DNA from: Persicitalea sp038242095
GTDB lineage: Bacteria; Bacteroidota; Bacteroidia; Cytophagales; Spirosomataceae
DNA length: 18,986 nucleotides
NCBI GenBank assembly: GCA_038242095.1
Contig: JBBSSJ010000053.1
Location: forward strand, 1-18,986
Direction of reading: 5' to 3'
Below, one piece after another: positions 17,839 to 18,986 of this stretch. The first letter of the stretch is position 1. Every line of letters begins with the position of its first letter. The notes below the pieces were generated by a model. That model was given only the letters and a program-made list of their open reading frames with translations. It was not told the DNA's origin and made no database searches. The position numbers and the translations under genes are program-made.

Positions 17839-17854
17839 GCGCGGGCGGCCCCGA
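17839..17854 (+). repeat. 16-nt GC mini-hairpin, copy 8
   Basis: GCGCGGGCGGCCCCGA. Stem CGGG/CCCG, loop CGGC. Followed by TTGAGGAT, the one copy without a nearby CTTC/GTTC/CCTC. Removal joins GGC TTC AAC CTT GAG GAT. Confidence 0.85.
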
Positions 17855-18115
17855 TTGAGGATCTCAATTTTAAAAATGATGGCAAAATTATGTTGCTCAT
17901 CGCTATTGTGGTGATGGCATATGTTCTGTCCTTACGTGAGGCATTTGTGAGCGGCTCACTGAAACAAAAGGTGTACCGGGACGGTAGCTCCTCAATGGCC
18001 ATATCGTTCTTTCGTCAAGGCATCACTAGTTTGCGCCGTCACGTTCAGTCACTGGTGATATTTATCCGCTACTTGGAAACCATCGCGCAAACGCTCAGAA
18101 CGCCCAGATGGGTCT

Positions 18116-18162
18116 ATGTCCAGTAATCTGGAACATTCGCCCCGTTTCTTTAAACTAGGCCA
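18116..18162 (-). repeat. Right terminal inverted repeat of the IS
   Basis: Mirror of 16842-16888 with three mismatches. It contains the last three codons and the TAA (18124-18126) of the transposase. Confidence 0.93.
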
Positions 18163-18310
18163 CAATTCCGGTGCGAAGCCCAGAATATCGATAACGCCTG
18201 GAAGAAGAACACTTTCAGTTGATATTCTCGCAGCCAACCAGTCGGAGCAGCCACCTACAATCAACAGCAGTTTGACCACAACAGCTTTTAATGGTTGGAC
18301 ATTTGTAACA
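18163..18310. other. Unassigned stretch between IS and terminator
   Basis: No convincing gene. The minus strand is open from before 18279 into the IS (VVVKLLLIVGGCSDWLAARI, later LLPGVIDILGFAPELW), and the plus strand is open from 18116 to 18313. Neither translation resembles a family I know. It may be the broken remainder of a gene cut by the IS; it does not look like the missing part of the dipeptidase. Confidence 0.3.
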
Positions 18311-18362
18311 TAAAAACAGGCTCCGTTTTACTTCCTATATAAGGAAGTAAAACGGAGCCTGT
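18311..18362 (-). terminator. Intrinsic terminator of the dehydrogenase-like gene
   Basis: Perfect 21-bp inverted repeat (18316-18336 and 18342-18362, core ACAGGCTCCGTTTTACTTCC, loop ATATA) followed on the minus strand by TTTTTA. It sits 38 bp after the stop of the minus-strand gene ending at 18401. Confidence 0.93.
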
Positions 18363-18400
18363 CCACGCGTCCCTACTCTTGGGATGCGCTGAGTTTTGAC

Positions 18401-18986
18401 CTATTTTTTTTTAGTCACCTTCCAGATCACGCCTGTGCCGGGCTGATAGACAACGGGCGGTTTTCTCGACATATCAATTTTCACCACACCATAGTCAACA
18501 ATATACATAGCCCCATCGGGTCCAAAGCGCAAACCGAACGGCCGTTCAATTCCTGCCTCCTGGCTTCCTTGAATTGAGGCCGGACCGGGTACTACGTTCC
18601 TGATAAACGCCTGAGTTTGGCCATTGGCGGGATCTACCATGACGATTTGGCTACCAGCGGGCTTTTTTCCGCGCAGGGGGTTGGTAGGCGGGGTCAAGTT
18701 ACCCCACTCGGCCACAAACAGTTTTCCGGCCATAGCTCCCCAAGACGCCGGGGCAACGTCCAGCATACTGGGAGAAGAGTTGATTTCATGTTTTCCTAAT
18801 ACTACGGAAGGATCGGGAGCAGTAAGACCACTGGCCTTATGATCAATCAGAAAGCTCAGGCTCTTCCCTTTGGGTTGGCCGTTGACCACCACCAAAGCTT
18901 GCAGACTGTCGGGTACTTCAACGGTCGGGGTAGTAATCGGCTTACGGGCAGCAGTAAAATCCGGGACTCCATACCACATCCCCTTC
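18401..18986 (-). CDS. PQQ-dependent sugar/sorbosone dehydrogenase-like protein, C-terminal part
   Basis: The frame is open to the right edge, so only about the last 195 residues are seen and the ATG at 18979 is internal (KGMWYGVPDF reads like the family's interior WYGWPDF). Beta-propeller signatures are present: GKLFVAEWGNLTPP, IERPFGLRFGPDGAMYIVDY and VYQPGTGVIWKVTKKK. These fit the glucose/sorbosone dehydrogenase (GSDH) type of six-bladed propeller, usually periplasmic, oxidising sugars or related alcohols with PQQ. Cofactor residues lie mostly outside the window, so activity is not certain; a non-enzymatic NHL/propeller protein is the main alternative. The gene ends in its own terminator. 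Confidence 0.75.
   Translation of the reverse strand, partial: KGMWYGVPDFTAARKPITTPTVEVPDSLQALVVVNGQPKGKSLSFLIDHKASGLTAPDPSVVLGKHEINSSPSMLDVAPASWGAMAGKLFVAEWGNLTPPTNPLRGKKPAGSQIVMVDPANGQTQAFIRNVVPGPASIQGSQEAGIERPFGLRFGPDGAMYIVDYGVVKIDMSRKPPVVYQPGTGVIWKVTKKK

Larger units (their letters stand above)
16961..18126 (+). pseudogene. IS4-family DDE transposase, frame interrupted by eight 16-nt insertions
   Basis: Read directly, the frame breaks repeatedly. Omitting eight 16-nt GC-rich segments (listed separately) leaves 1038 nt, exactly 346 codons, with no stop or other frameshift: a 345-residue transposase. It has catalytic Asp98 (THMILDATTW), Asp162 (LLADREYIG), Glu243 in the Y236-R239-E243 motif (AYRRRWRIETCFKHLKTQG), and the IS4 signature AIPIYWxxLNKKGHSS. 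It is called a pseudogene for form only. The complete lack of other decay means that either all insertions are recent or the gene is still expressed by skipping them. Residue numbers refer to the reconstructed protein; insertion boundaries carry an uncertainty of about one base. Confidence 0.88.
16842..18162 (+). mobile_element. IS4-family insertion sequence with micro-element-riddled transposase
   Basis: 1321 bp bounded by 47-bp terminal inverted repeats (44 of 47 positions match), both starting TGGCCTAGTTTAAAG inward. It holds one transposase gene on the plus strand, whose promoter is next to the left repeat and whose stop lies inside the right repeat. No clean target duplication is seen: the left flank ends AACAACATT and the right flank begins CACAATTCC. 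Without the eight 16-nt insertions in the transposase the element would be 1193 bp. Confidence 0.92.

Noticed and set aside
17789..17854. Copies 7 and 8 as one inverted repeat or a tiny CRISPR-like array
   Set aside because: GGCCGCCCG and CGGGCGGCC are complementary, but both copies align better as direct hairpin elements, and spacing between the eight copies is irregular (50 to 201 bases).
16961..17860. Classic codon-matched ribosome bypass at the 16-mers
   Set aside because: I compared the codon before each insertion with the last triplet inside it; apart from CCA/CCG at copy 1 there is no consistent match, so codon-matched hopping is not supported, though other skipping modes remain possible.
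16961..18126. Ordinary pseudogene decay of the transposase
   Set aside because: All eight indels are the same length and there are no stops or substitutions at key residues after their removal.
16832..18172. Target-site duplication around the IS
   Set aside because: AACAACATT on the left and CACAATTCC on the right are similar in composition but not a direct repeat.
18049..18279. Open frame reading from the right IS flank into the IS
   Set aside because: It crosses the IS end, starts with GTG inside a short gap next to a terminator, and resembles no family I know.

Overview
The window looks like a chromosomal stretch from a Bacteroidota member, most likely Cytophagales (Spirosomataceae-like, e.g. 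Dyadobacter or Spirosoma relatives; this placement is inference). The reasons are paired ECF sigma / FecR anti-sigma / SusC cassettes, a SusD lipoprotein, a Met-zincin lipoprotein-type protease, and TAnnTTTG-type -7 promoter boxes.

Layout. On the minus strand, reading right to left: a Tat-exported PhoD-like phosphatase (9514-7562); a small lipoprotein gene (7471) whose 3' end runs into a decayed Met-zincin protease (about 6995-5372); then an ECF sigma factor (5250-4633), a FecR-type anti-sigma factor (4516-3479) and a SusC/TonB-dependent transducer (3412 to beyond base 1). On the plus strand from 9701: a second cassette of ECF sigma, FecR, SusC and SusD, ending at a strong two-way hairpin terminator (16669-16713). 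Both SusC proteins carry an N-terminal STN signalling domain, so each cassette should be a cell-surface signalling loop: substrate at the SusC receptor, periplasmic FecR, ECF sigma, and then transcription of the uptake genes.

Beyond the terminator lies an 84-bp C-terminal scrap of an M19-type dipeptidase gene, followed by a 1321-bp IS4-family insertion sequence with 47-bp terminal inverted repeats (16842-18162), an unassigned stretch, a 21-bp-stem terminator, and the C-terminal part of a PQQ-dependent sugar/sorbosone dehydrogenase-like gene that runs off the right edge.

The standout feature is inside the IS. Its transposase frame is broken by eight GC-rich insertions, each fitting exactly 16 nt. 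Removing all eight restores one uninterrupted 345-codon IS4 transposase with its DDE residues and Y-R-E motif. Six of the insertions fold as the same mini-hairpin (3-5 bp stem, 4-nt loop). Paired positions change together between copies (C-G to G-C at positions 5/14, G-C to C-G at 7/12). Most copies sit directly before a GCYTC/CTTC motif. I know of no bacterial element of this kind. It resembles in outline the hairpin 'byp' insertions of some yeast mitochondrial genes or yeast mitochondrial GC clusters, but the mechanism here (mobile micro-element, translational bypass, or RNA/DNA-level removal) is open.
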